DNA of 64,000 nt. Source: Gandjariella thermophila (GTDB taxonomy: Bacteria; Actinomycetota; Actinomycetes; Mycobacteriales; Pseudonocardiaceae). Made by a program: the position numbers and the translations under genes. The stretch's first letter is position 1. Each line of letters begins with the position of its first letter. Shown here one piece after another: positions 26,172 through 34,420 of the stretch. The stretch is from NCBI RefSeq assembly GCF_005405885.1, contig NZ_BJFL01000002.1, positions 186,001 to 250,000 on the forward strand. The letters are read 5' to 3'. Below the pieces are notes generated by a model. That model was not told the DNA's origin. It saw only the letters and a list, made by a program, of their open reading frames with translations, and did not search any database.

Positions 26172-28772
26172 ATGAGGTCCCGCAGCGGGATCGTGTTGCT
26201 GGCGGTGGCCGGGCCGCTGCTCGCCGGCGCGCTGAGCGTGCCGGCCGGCAGCGCGGCCACCCCGGACGGCGGCGTGACCGCCGGCTTACCGCGCTCCGCC
26301 GAGCTGTCCGAGACCACCCGGCTGGCCGACCGGCGGTCGGTCGTCCTCGGCGACCGGTTCTACTCCGTGGGCACCGAGGACGGCCTGTACCCGGCCCAGG
26401 GCTGGCACACCCTCGGCGAGATGGGCGGGTTCTGGTCGCCGCCGATCAAGCTGCTGGACGGCATGTGGTTCGGCATCGGCGACGCCTGGCTGGGCAGGCA
26501 GGCCCCGGCCACCCGGTTCACCAGCGGCTGGGGCTACACCCGCACCGACTTCGCGGCCACCTCCGGCGTGCGGGCCAGTCGCACCGACCTCGCCCCGGAC
26601 GGCCTGCGCGCCGGGCTGACCGGGCTCACGCTGTCCGCGGCCACGCCGTCCGACGTCAGCGTCACCGTGGCCGCGCACTCCGAGTTGACCAGCGCCTACC
26701 CGTGGGGCTGGACCACGCCCAGCCAGTCCCAGTTCAACCTGCCGGACACCGGGGACTTCGCCAGCAACGCGCTGGTGTTCCGCGACCAGGGCACGCCGCC
26801 GGTGCCGAACGCCGCCCCGCACGACTACGCCGCCGTGGTGGGTAGCTCGCTGCCGCCGCGGGCCCACCAGCTCGGCCCGGACTTCCGCGGCCCGCAGAGC
26901 CCGCCGGTGGTCTGCCCGGCCACCGGCGCCACGCCCGACCGCTGCGACGACTCCGCGTTCGGCAAGGGCACCGGCGGGTCACTGACCTACCGGGTGCACC
27001 TCGACCCCGGCCGGCCCACCACGCTGTGGTTCGCCGTGGCCGGGTCCGACCAGGGACTCGCCGACGCCCGCGCCAACTACGACCGGGCGCTCGCCGACCC
27101 GGCAGGGCTGCTCGCCGCCAAGCTGGCGAAGCGGCAGGCCGCCGCCGCGCGGTCCACTGTGGACCTTCCGGGCGACCCGCTGCTCGCCAGGAGTGTGGCG
27201 TGGGCCAAGCAGAACCTCGCCGACGCCGTGCAGGAGTCGCACAACCTCCAGCTCCGGCCGACCAGCGAGGGCAAGAACTACCCGGCCGCGAAGGGCACCC
27301 TGCCGGTGGCCCGGTGGATCGGCGCTGGCTGGCCGGACTACCCGTGGCTGTTCGGCACCGACGGCGAGTACACCGCGTTCGCCAGCGTCGCCGCCGGCCA
27401 GTTCGACGCGATCGAGTCCCACCTGCGCACGCTGCAACGGATCAGCGACACCGTGAACGACCGCAGCGGCAAGGTGGTGCACGAGGTCACCCCGGACGGC
27501 TCCGTCTACTTCGGCACCAACGACAGCGCCGGCAACACCGACGAGACCGCCAAGTTCCCCAGCGCGGTCGCCCTGGTGTGGCGGTGGACCGGGGACAACG
27601 CGTTCCGCGACGAGATGTACGACTTCACCGTCCGGAACATGCGCTACGTCACCGGCATGCTGGACGCCGACCACGACGGCTGGCCGGAGGGCAGCGGCAA
27701 CGTCGAGCGGCCCGGCATGGGCCCGGAGAAGCTGGACAACGCCGTCTACACCATCCGTGGCCTGCGCGACCTCGCCGACCTGGCGCGCAGCCGGAACGAC
27801 ACCGCCACCGAGTCCTGGGCCACCGCCAGGGCCGCCGACCTGGAGAAGCGGTTCGACACCACGTGGTGGGCGGGCGGCGACACCAACCAGTACGGCGACT
27901 CGCTGGCCGAGCCGAACGACGCGCCGATCTTCCAGCGGCACTGGATCGGGGTGACCCCGATGGACGCCGAACTCGCCCGGCCCGGCCAACCCACCCAGCC
28001 GCTCGCCCCGGCCGGCCACGGCAACACCGCGCTGGACCGCCGGCAGCAGCCCTGCTACTCGGGCGAGTTCGGCCTCTACCACACCGGCACCGGGCCCACC
28101 TCCGACCCGGCCGGCAACCCCGGCCCGTCCTGCGACAGCGCGGTGTCCACCGTGGCCAGTGACCGCACCGTCTACGGCATCGGCACCGGGATCATGGCGG
28201 TCGCCGAGGGCAACTACGGTCGGATGGGCGGAGCACAGCAGCAGCGGTACACCACCGCGAACGCCCGCGCCCAGCTCGACCCTTCGGTGTGGGAGATGCC
28301 CGGTGCCATGCCGGAGGTGCTGCCCAGCCCGGACTTCGGCGCCAACATCGACCGCAAGCTCACCGAGCGGTCCATGGTGCTGCAAGCCTGGGACGCGTAC
28401 GGAATCCTGTGGCCGGTCGTGCACCAGCAACTCGGCGTGTCCCCGGACATGGGCCGCGGCCATGTCGACGTGGTGCCGCGGATTCCGGACGGGCAGCAGC
28501 GCGTCGCCGGCAACGACATCCGGCTCGGCGACGCGGCCGTCGACGTGCTCGCCGAGCACGCCGGCCAGGACCTGCGCACCACGGTCACCCGGCACGGCAC
28601 CATGGCACTGACCATCGGCCAGGTGCTACCGGCCGGCGCGTCCGTCGCCTCGGTGACCCTGGACGGTCACCCGGTCGCCTACCGGACGATCACCACGACC
28701 CGCGGCACCGAGATCGTCGCGGACGCCGGCCAGGGCGGCGGCCGCAGCACCCTGGTGGTGCGGCTGTCCTGA
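26172..28772 (+). CDS. Secreted six-hairpin (alpha/alpha)6-barrel glycosidase, debranching-enzyme-like
   Basis: 866 residues. Residues 1-33 form a Sec signal peptide (RSRSGIVLLAVAGPLLAGAL) ending near GSAA. Residues 40-340 are beta-rich (N-terminal sandwich), and residues 360-800 look like an alpha/alpha barrel with acidic motifs GTDGEYTAFA, NTDETAKFPSAVALVW, DADHDGWPEGSGNVERPGMG and LWPVVHQQLG, similar to glucoamylase, trehalase and amylo-1,6-glucosidase-like families. It is exported, while the neighbouring GH13 is cytoplasmic. This fits outside trimming of a branched or long alpha-glucan followed by import and hydrolysis. Exact GH family not assigned. Confidence 0.78.
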   Translation: MRSRSGIVLLAVAGPLLAGALSVPAGSAATPDGGVTAGLPRSAELSETTRLADRRSVVLGDRFYSVGTEDGLYPAQGWHTLGEMGGFWSPPIKLLDGMWFGIGDAWLGRQAPATRFTSGWGYTRTDFAATSGVRASRTDLAPDGLRAGLTGLTLSAATPSDVSVTVAAHSELTSAYPWGWTTPSQSQFNLPDTGDFASNALVFRDQGTPPVPNAAPHDYAAVVGSSLPPRAHQLGPDFRGPQSPPVVCPATGATPDRCDDSAFGKGTGGSLTYRVHLDPGRPTTLWFAVAGSDQGLADARANYDRALADPAGLLAAKLAKRQAAAARSTVDLPGDPLLARSVAWAKQNLADAVQESHNLQLRPTSEGKNYPAAKGTLPVARWIGAGWPDYPWLFGTDGEYTAFASVAAGQFDAIESHLRTLQRISDTVNDRSGKVVHEVTPDGSVYFGTNDSAGNTDETAKFPSAVALVWRWTGDNAFRDEMYDFTVRNMRYVTGMLDADHDGWPEGSGNVERPGMGPEKLDNAVYTIRGLRDLADLARSRNDTATESWATARAADLEKRFDTTWWAGGDTNQYGDSLAEPNDAPIFQRHWIGVTPMDAELARPGQPTQPLAPAGHGNTALDRRQQPCYSGEFGLYHTGTGPTSDPAGNPGPSCDSAVSTVASDRTVYGIGTGIMAVAEGNYGRMGGAQQQRYTTANARAQLDPSVWEMPGAMPEVLPSPDFGANIDRKLTERSMVLQAWDAYGILWPVVHQQLGVSPDMGRGHVDVVPRIPDGQQRVAGNDIRLGDAAVDVLAEHAGQDLRTTVTRHGTMALTIGQVLPAGASVASVTLDGHPVAYRTITTTRGTEIVADAGQGGGRSTLVVRLS

Positions 28773-28779
28773 CGCGGCC

Positions 28780-28817
28780 GCGGAACCCGGGCCGAGGCCC
28801 CTCGGCCCGGGTTCCGC
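28780..28817. terminator. 18-bp perfect bidirectional terminator hairpin
   Basis: GCGGAACCCGGGCCGAGG (28780-28797) and CCTCGGCCCGGGTTCCGC (28800-28817) are perfect inverted copies with 2 nt between. The hairpin sits 7 nt after the glycosidase stop and 14 nt before the stop of the convergent small gene, so it can end transcripts from both sides. Confidence 0.8.
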
Positions 28818-28831
28818 ACGGGCGCCCCACC

Positions 28832-28984
28832 TCAGCGGGACATGCCGCCGGACCAGCGGCCGCCGAAACACCGGCGGCCACCGAAGAAGTCGCCCTCGCG
28901 GTACCACCGGCCGCCCCAGAAACAGTCCTGCGGCACGATCCGCACCGGCTGCGGCAGCAGCGCCCTGATCAGCCCGCCCAGCAT
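28832..28984 (-). CDS. 50-residue Gly/Arg/Trp-rich small protein
   Basis: ATG 28984 follows a strong AGGGGAGG ribosome binding site at good spacing and the frame ends in TGA at 28832. The protein has a hydrophobic start (LGGLIRALLPQPVRIV) and a C-terminal half with two similar blocks, CFWGGRWYREGDFFGG and CFGGRWSGG, each with one Cys. I do not recognise the family. The two cysteines and aromatic-glycine repeats could bind metal or form a disulfide. It shares a terminator with the convergent glycosidase gene. Function unknown. Confidence 0.6.
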   Translation of the reverse strand: MLGGLIRALLPQPVRIVPQDCFWGGRWYREGDFFGGRRCFGGRWSGGMSR

Positions 28985-29103
28985 TGTCGTCCTCCCCTCT
29001 GCCGACACGTCTTCCCCACCTAGGGGAACCCGGCCGTGCGGCGGAACCCAGGGACTTCCGTCCCCGCGTTTCGCGGGCCGGGCGGCCGTGCAGGGGGCGG
29101 CGT

Positions 29104-30024
29104 TCAGGGCAGCAGGACCAGCTTGCCGCGCACGTGCCCGGCCTCGCTGTCCCGGTGCGCGTCCGCCGCCTCGGACAGCGGGTAGCTGCGCGCCACCGGC
29201 AACGTGATCGTCCCGGCCGCGAGCAGCGACACCGCGTCGGCGAGGCTGCCGGGCACCTCGTCCGGCCCGCCGGAGGTGAACCGCACCCCGTGCTCGGCGG
29301 CCGCCGCGTCCGCGATGGTGACCACCCGGTCCGGGCCGCCGACCAGGTCGACCAGCGCTGGCAGCGAGCCGCGCCCGGACGCGTCCAGCGCCGCGTCCAC
29401 GCCCTGCGGGGCCACCGCCCGCACCCGGTCGGCGAGTCCCTCGCCGTACGTCACTGGCGTCGCCCCGAGCGAGCGCAGGTAGTCGTGGTTGGCCGGGCTG
29501 GCCGTGCCGATCACGGTGGCCCCGCGGTGCCGGGCCACCTGCACGGCGACCGTGCCCACGCCGCCCGCCGCGCCGTCGATCAGGATGGTCTCGCCGGGCT
29601 TCAGGCCGAGCAGGGCGAGGACGCGGTACGTGGTGGTGGCGGCCACCGGCAGCCCCGCCGCGACCGCCCACGGCACCTCCGCCGGCTTCGCCGTGATGCC
29701 GTCTACCGGGGCCAGCGTCAGCTCGGCGTACGTGCCGGACCCCCGGCCCAGCACCTCGTCACCGACCGCGAACTCGGTGACGTCCGGGCCGACCGCCTCG
29801 ACCACGCCGGCCATGTCCACGCCCGGCACGGCCGGGAACCGCACCGGCATGACGCCGGCCATCGCGCCGCTGCGGATCTTCCAGTCGATCGGGTTCACCC
29901 CGGCCGCGCGGACCCGCACCCGCACCTGCCCAGGACCGGGCTGGGGCACCTCGCGCTCGACCACCCGCAGCACCTCGGGACCGCCGTACTCGGCGTACTC
30001 GACGGCCCGGTACGTCTCGGTCAT
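29104..30024 (-). CDS. NADPH:quinone oxidoreductase-type MDR protein (zinc-free)
   Basis: 306 residues. Medium-chain dehydrogenase fold without the zinc ligands of alcohol dehydrogenases. The N-terminal motif VNPIDWKIRSG is typical of the quinone-oxidoreductase branch, and the nucleotide-binding motif is IDGAAGGVGTVAVQVA. The C-terminus DAHRDSEAGHVRGKLVLLP is characteristic. The group reduces quinones or activated alkenes with NADPH in the cytoplasm. Substrate unknown. Confidence 0.9.
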   Translation of the reverse strand: MTETYRAVEYAEYGGPEVLRVVEREVPQPGPGQVRVRVRAAGVNPIDWKIRSGAMAGVMPVRFPAVPGVDMAGVVEAVGPDVTEFAVGDEVLGRGSGTYAELTLAPVDGITAKPAEVPWAVAAGLPVAATTTYRVLALLGLKPGETILIDGAAGGVGTVAVQVARHRGATVIGTASPANHDYLRSLGATPVTYGEGLADRVRAVAPQGVDAALDASGRGSLPALVDLVGGPDRVVTIADAAAAEHGVRFTSGGPDEVPGSLADAVSLLAAGTITLPVARSYPLSEAADAHRDSEAGHVRGKLVLLP

Positions 30025-30560
30025 CGGGTTTCTCCCCTGTTTCGTGACGTTCCGTTTCCCGCTTCGACCACCGGCAGGCCGTCGTTATTCCCGTTCCGGA
30101 TGCTGTCAGCCCACCTCGCGGATCCTCGGCAGGTATCCGGTCGGCGCGTCGTCCACCGACCATTCGACCCGGCCGCACGACCGGCCGGGATGGGCCTGCG
30201 GCCAGACAAGCCGGACCGGAAGACCCTCGGCCGCTCACCGCGACACGTCATCGGGCAGGTGAAACCGCGTGGGCTGAGGAACCGGCCCGGTGCGGAGGTC
30301 CCGTGATGATCAGCGGCGAGCCGGGCGGTGTCTCGGTTGACATGGCCCGATCATGAGCAGAGCCGGCCCCGGAAACCAATCATTTTCGCTGCGTGCCGCC
30401 ACGCCGGAAACCGCGCGGAAGACGGATTCTGCGGCTGCGCCATATCGCCGCGGTGACGGTGGCGCGCAACCGCCAAGCCGTGCGCCGCGCCACCACGATC
30501 GGGACGCTCAGCACGCTGCCTTCCGGCATCCACCCGGGACCCGTCAAGGAAGGTCGGTCA
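30025..30560. other. 536-bp region without a supported gene
   Basis: Several short frames cross this stretch on both strands, but none has the strong third-position GC bias of its neighbours or a good ribosome binding site. No repeat or RNA is recognised. It probably includes the oxidoreductase promoter. Confidence 0.5.
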
Positions 30561-30779
30561 TCAAGGGCAGGCGCGACGGACATGCGGGTCGGCCGCGTGG
30601 GGCATGACCACCAAGCCACGCCTCGCCGCCGCCGGGAGCCGCTTGCCGGTCGTCCCACCCGCCACGATGGCCTCCCGCCGAAGCCTCTTGGCAGCGGAGA
30701 AGGAGTGGGGCAGGCCAACAACCATGGCCGGCACAATGCCGTTCCGTTGGCTCCTGTGCTGCGCGAGACGTAATGTCAT
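30561..30779 (-). CDS. Candidate 72-residue protein with an exceptionally strong ribosome binding site
   Basis: ATG 30779 is preceded 5 nt away by GGAGGTGATC (forward 30785-30794), a perfect 10-base complement of the 16S rRNA 3' end. A sigma-70-type promoter lies just upstream. The peptide is basic (residues 31-57 rich in Arg/Lys) with a hydrophobic patch GIVPAMVVGLPHSF. Codon bias is weak for this genome, and I do not recognise the sequence. It follows the pentapeptide gene on the same strand. It could be a real small protein, or the 5' end of a decayed gene. Confidence 0.4.
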   Translation of the reverse strand: MTLRLAQHRSQRNGIVPAMVVGLPHSFSAAKRLRREAIVAGGTTGKRLPAAARRGLVVMPHAADPHVRRACP

Positions 30780-30807
30780 CTGGTGATCACCTCCCCTCGG
30801 ATGGTCG

Positions 30808-30836
30808 ATCTTAGGCGATCGTCGGTTGGACGTGAA
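30808..30836 (-). promoter_or_regulatory. Sigma-70-type promoter for the 72-codon frame
   Basis: On the minus strand TTCACG (forward 30831-30836) and TAAGAT (forward 30808-30813) are spaced by exactly 17 bp. Transcription would begin near 30801, giving a short leader with the GGAGGTGATC ribosome binding site. Confidence 0.5.
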
Positions 30837-30866
30837 CCGTCCTCCGGAGGTTCCGCGCGGTTGCTG

Positions 30867-31964
30867 TCAACGGGATTCCGCGGCTTGGTCGCGGGCGACG
30901 AGCCGCGCCCATCCCGGCCGCCCGCTGATATCGCGGGCGGCCCATTCGGCCGGCCACTTCCTACGGGTCTCGCCCGTGGTGCGGGTGGTCGCTCCGGCGA
31001 GCGGGGCCGCGGTGTGCGTGCCGAAGTCCACTTCACCCTCGAACACGGCACCCTTGAAGGTCGCGCTCTCCTCGTCGAAGGTGACCCGGCGGAAGTCGGC
31101 GAGGCCGACGAACCGCGTCGCGCGGAAGTCCGCGTTGCGCATGAAGACCGTGCCCCGGAACGTGGTCGGGCCGTGGAAGGTGGCTCCGTGGAACGTCGCC
31201 GACCGCACCCGAGCATGTGTCATGACCAGCTTCACCAGCGTGGCGCCGGTCAGGTTGAGGTCCATTCCTTCCCAGTACGACGGATCAGGCTGCCGGTCGT
31301 CCTTGCCAGGGCGCAGATGCTCCACCAGGAGACGCTGAGCGGTCTGCCGGACCTCTAATTCCTGGAGTTCGGCGGGGCCGTCGGCGGGGCGCACGCGTGG
31401 ACGGACCGCAGACAGACGCCGGCGCCCGGTTCGCCCGTCGGTCGAGGACAGATCTGCCGGTGACGGCGTGGGCGGGGGCACGAACGGCATGCGCAGGTAG
31501 GCACAGATCAGGTTGACGATGGTCTGCCGGTGCGCCGGGTTGCCCTGGGCCAGCCGTTCCAGGGCGTACAGGCCGGCCAGCCGGAGGGGCGCCTTGTCGC
31601 TGCCCAACTGGTCGGCGGCCTTGCCGTACAGTTCGGTGACCCGGCGCTCGGTAGCGTCGTGTTCGTTCTGCTTGAGGTCGAGTTCGGTGGACCGCTGCCG
31701 CCGCGCGGTCAGCAGCAGGGCGGCGGCGCCACCGGTGCCGACGACGATGCTGGCCGCGGTGCGGATCGTGTCCAGCCGGACAGAGTCACGCTGGTCGCCG
31801 TTGGAGAACTGCGTCCACAACACCGCGACCGAAAGCCCGGCGACGATGATGAGGCCGACCGCCCACACGGCGATCGTGGTGGTGGACAGCACTCGATGCT
31901 CGTCCGTTGCCCTGTCGTTTCGCCGTAACCACGCCATCTCGTCCGGTGATTCCCAACCGTACAT
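30867..31964 (-). CDS. Membrane-anchored pentapeptide-repeat protein
   Basis: 365 residues. Two membrane segments near residues 29-51 (IAVWAVGLIIVAGLSVAVLW) and 68-86 (ASIVVGTGGAAALLL) are followed by a cytoplasmic helical part (LYGKAADQLGSDKAPLRLAG, common in this group). A pentapeptide-repeat stretch covers about residues 235-320 (LNLTGATLVKL; SATFHGATFHGPTTFRG; NADFRATRFVGLADFRR; ATFKGAVFEGEVDF). Such proteins are widespread in actinomycetes and of unknown role. Start ATG 31964 is tentative; an ATG ten codons in is possible. Confidence 0.8.
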   Translation of the reverse strand: MYGWESPDEMAWLRRNDRATDEHRVLSTTTIAVWAVGLIIVAGLSVAVLWTQFSNGDQRDSVRLDTIRTAASIVVGTGGAAALLLTARRQRSTELDLKQNEHDATERRVTELYGKAADQLGSDKAPLRLAGLYALERLAQGNPAHRQTIVNLICAYLRMPFVPPPTPSPADLSSTDGRTGRRRLSAVRPRVRPADGPAELQELEVRQTAQRLLVEHLRPGKDDRQPDPSYWEGMDLNLTGATLVKLVMTHARVRSATFHGATFHGPTTFRGTVFMRNADFRATRFVGLADFRRVTFDEESATFKGAVFEGEVDFGTHTAAPLAGATTRTTGETRRKWPAEWAARDISGRPGWARLVARDQAAESR

Positions 31965-32178
31965 ATTCGGAATCGGACAGTGACGCCGACGTTAACAAGG
32001 CCACTGGGAACGATCAAGACTCGCGGTGCGACGCGACCAGCCGACTCGCCCCGGTGCTCCCGGCACGTGCCCGCCCGCCTGGCCAGCGGGAGACACACGT
32101 GCGGTGCGTGGCGAGCCGGGGCCGAGTTGCCTGCGCGGCGTCCACCGGGTCCACCGGTCGACCGGCGGTGGTGCGCCA

Positions 32179-32631
32179 TCAGCCCGTCACAGGAGTGGCG
32201 AAGCGGGTGATCCAGCGGCGCTGCCACGGGGTTTCCACGGCGCGCGGGTGGTGGTGAGCCCGGGTCCAGGCGACGGCCTGCTCAGGCGGTAGGCCGGCGA
32301 GCACGGCGAGGCAGGCGATGACGGTGCCGGTGCGGCCGACCCCGCCACCGCAGGCGACCTCGACGCGCTGGCCGGCGAGCGCGCGCTCGTGCAGGGCCCG
32401 GATCTCCGCGACGGCGTGCGCGGAGTCGCGGGGGAGCAGGAAGTCCGGCCAGTCGACCCACCGCTGCGGCCACGGCAGCTTGTCCGCATGCCGGCGGCGC
32501 AGCCGCGCGGTGCCGAGGTAGAGGCCGAAGTCCGGGGCGGGGCCGTCCGGGGTGCCGTGCCGCAGGCCACGGCCGCGCACCTGGCAGCCGTCCGGCAGCC
32601 GGATCGCTCCGGGCAGCGGGTGATCGGTCAC
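32179..32631 (-). CDS. Protein-tyrosine/dual-specificity phosphatase-like protein
   Basis: 150 residues. The active-site signature C-x5-R is present as ACGGGVGRTGTV near residue 98, followed by PPEQAVAWTRAHHHPRAVE, typical of small actinobacterial tyrosine phosphatases. A candidate general acid Asp lies in WVDWPDF. Cytoplasmic, without other domains. It lies 54 bp downstream of the LacI gene on the same strand and could be co-transcribed with it. Confidence 0.85.
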   Translation of the reverse strand: MTDHPLPGAIRLPDGCQVRGRGLRHGTPDGPAPDFGLYLGTARLRRRHADKLPWPQRWVDWPDFLLPRDSAHAVAEIRALHERALAGQRVEVACGGGVGRTGTVIACLAVLAGLPPEQAVAWTRAHHHPRAVETPWQRRWITRFATPVTG

Positions 32632-32685
32632 GAAGGGTCCTTCGTCGGCATCGGCGGGACAGGGCTGGCGATCGGCGGTGGTGGG

Positions 32686-33720
32686 TTACCGGCCGGGCGG
32701 CGGGGGTCCGGTGCTGCCCCGGACGACCAGGGTGGGTTCCAGCAGCACCGAGCGTCGCTCCGGGCGGCGGCCGGCGAGGCGGGCGACGAGCATCTCCACC
32801 AGCAGTCGGGCGGCCTCCTGCAGCGGCTGGGAGACGCTGGTCAGCGGGGGGGTGAGCAGCGCGGCGCTGGGTGTGTCGTCGAACCCGACCACGGAGAGGT
32901 CCCGGCCCGGGGCGAGGCCGCGGGCCCGGGCGGCCCGCAGTGCGCCCACCGCGACGGTGTCGCTGACCGCGATGACCGCGGTGGGAGGCCGAGCCGCGTC
33001 CAGCATCCGGCCGGCCTCCTCGGCGGCCGCGGTGATCGTGTCGTCGGTGTACCCGCGGAGGGTGGCGGCGAGTCGGTGGGCGGCCATCGCGGAGCGCCAG
33101 CCGTCCGCGCGGTCGTCGCCGACCCGGTGGCCCTCGGGCCAGCCGAGGAAGGCGATCCTCCGGTGGCCCAGGCCGACCAGGTGTTCCACGGCCGCCGCCA
33201 CGCCGGCGGCGCCGTCCACGTCGACCCAGGCGGGGCCGGCACTGGCGGGCAGGCGGCCGTAGGACACGAACGGCACGCCGCGCCGGCGCAGCCACCCGGG
33301 CCGCCGGTCCCGGTGGGTGATGTCGGTGAGCAGGAACCCGTCGGCGCCGCCGGTCTGCAGCATCGTCGCGTAGCTGTCCAGTTCCCGCTGCGCGCTGTCC
33401 GGGGTGAACACCACGATGTGGTAGCCCGCGCCGCGGGCGGCATCCGCGACCGCGTGCAGGAACTCGTCGAGCACCCAACCCAGCCGGTCCGGGTTGGGCC
33501 GGGGCACGCAGTAGCCGATCAGCCGGGACTGCCGGGTGCGCAGCGACCGCGCGCTGCGGTTGGGCTGGTAGCCGAGCCGGTCGATGACCGAGCGGACCTG
33601 GGCCAGCGTTTCCGCGCGCAGCAGGTGCGGGGCGTTGATCGCGTTGGACACGGTCTGCCGGGAGACGCCGGCCGCGCGCGCGACGTCGATGAGGGTGGTG
33701 CCGCGGTCCGGCCTCGCCAC
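32686..33720 (-). CDS. LacI-family transcriptional regulator
   Basis: 344 residues. N-terminal helix-turn-helix and hinge: LIDVARAAGVSRQTVSNAIN, then YQPNRSARSLRTRQS. The periplasmic-binding-protein-like effector domain fills residues 60-335 (LIGYCVPRPNPDRLG; GADGFLLTDI; VVGFDDTPSAALLTPPLTSV). Such proteins repress sugar genes until the sugar binds. No sugar gene is adjacent. The alpha-glucoside operon at 21-28 kb, with two LacI-type operator candidates, is the nearest plausible target. Confidence 0.92.
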   Translation of the reverse strand: MARPDRGTTLIDVARAAGVSRQTVSNAINAPHLLRAETLAQVRSVIDRLGYQPNRSARSLRTRQSRLIGYCVPRPNPDRLGWVLDEFLHAVADAARGAGYHIVVFTPDSAQRELDSYATMLQTGGADGFLLTDITHRDRRPGWLRRRGVPFVSYGRLPASAGPAWVDVDGAAGVAAAVEHLVGLGHRRIAFLGWPEGHRVGDDRADGWRSAMAAHRLAATLRGYTDDTITAAAEEAGRMLDAARPPTAVIAVSDTVAVGALRAARARGLAPGRDLSVVGFDDTPSAALLTPPLTSVSQPLQEAARLLVEMLVARLAGRRPERRSVLLEPTLVVRGSTGPPPPGR

Positions 33721-33832
33721 TGGCGTTCCTCCCGGCGCTTCTCCGGCACCGTGGCGCCGGCCATCGCCATGTTCCCCGCGCCGTCAATTCTGCCCGAAGC
33801 AGGCGTGCGGCGGAGCGGCCGGCCGGCGGTGG

Positions 33833-34288
33833 TCAGCTCAGCTTCCGGTGGTCCCAGGACACCGTCCGTTCGGTGCGCATCAGGATGCCGACCCGGTTGT
33901 GCAGCATCGCCTCCACCATCGGGCGCGCCTGCTCCGTGTACTCACCGAGGTATCGCTGGTACATGGAAACGCCGAGCTGCCACAGTTTGTCCGGATCGTC
34001 GAAGAGTTCCCCGGTGCCGACCAGTTCCACGCCGCGCAGTTCGTCGTAGGAATCCCCGTCCTCCACCAGCAGCGTCATCCTCGGGTCGCGCCGCAGGTTC
34101 TGCGCCTTCTGCGATTTGGTCTTCGTCTCCAGCGCCACGTGGCCGTCGACGAATCCGTACCACATGGCCACGGCGTGGATGCTGCCACGGGGATGCATGG
34201 TGCACAGCACGGCGGTGCGCTGGTCGTGCAGGAAGGTCGCGACCTCCTCGTCGGTCATCCGGATCCGCGCGCGCTGGTTGCCGCCCAC
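33833..34288 (-). CDS. PPOX-class F420/FMN-dependent oxidoreductase
   Basis: 151 residues from GTG 34288, selected for AGGGG just upstream; starts at 34312 or 34258 are possible. Split-barrel flavin-binding fold: EEVATFLHDQRTAVLCTMH, GSIHAVAMWYGFVDGHVAL, KSQKAQNLRRDPRMTLLVE. Members use F420 or flavin for small-molecule reduction. It is divergent from the glycosyltransferase operon, and a KstR-like box lies in the gap between them, so it may belong to the sterol regulon. Confidence 0.85.
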   Translation of the reverse strand: MGGNQRARIRMTDEEVATFLHDQRTAVLCTMHPRGSIHAVAMWYGFVDGHVALETKTKSQKAQNLRRDPRMTLLVEDGDSYDELRGVELVGTGELFDDPDKLWQLGVSMYQRYLGEYTEQARPMVEAMLHNRVGILMRTERTVSWDHRKLS

Positions 34289-34352
34289 ACCACACCCCTC
34301 TGCCGAGGACAACGGATTCCCTCAGGTTAGGCTCTAGGTGTTACCGAGCGGT

Positions 34353-34366
34353 AGAAACGTGTTCTA
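34353..34366. promoter_or_regulatory. KstR-type box 1 (7 of 8 fixed positions)
   Basis: AGAAACGTGTTCTA matches TNNAACNNGTTNNA except for the first T. It lies between the divergent PPOX gene and the glycosyltransferase operon. KstR is the TetR-family repressor of cholesterol catabolism in actinobacteria; its gene is not in this window. Confidence 0.5.
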
Positions 34367-34420
34367 GTTTACCGCAGCGTACCTGACCAACGGACGTCCC
34401 CGTCCCGTCGGAGGTGGCCT

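Noticed and set aside
26172-28772. A single 1413-codon frame linking the end of the GH13 region to the secreted glycosidase (from 24531)
   Set aside because: The first part is out of frame with the real GH13 gene. The glycosidase clearly starts at ATG 26172 with a signal peptide.
30353-30773. Overlapping frames on both strands between the oxidoreductase and the pentapeptide gene
   Set aside because: Apart from the 72-codon frame at 30561-30779, none has a good start signal or codon bias.
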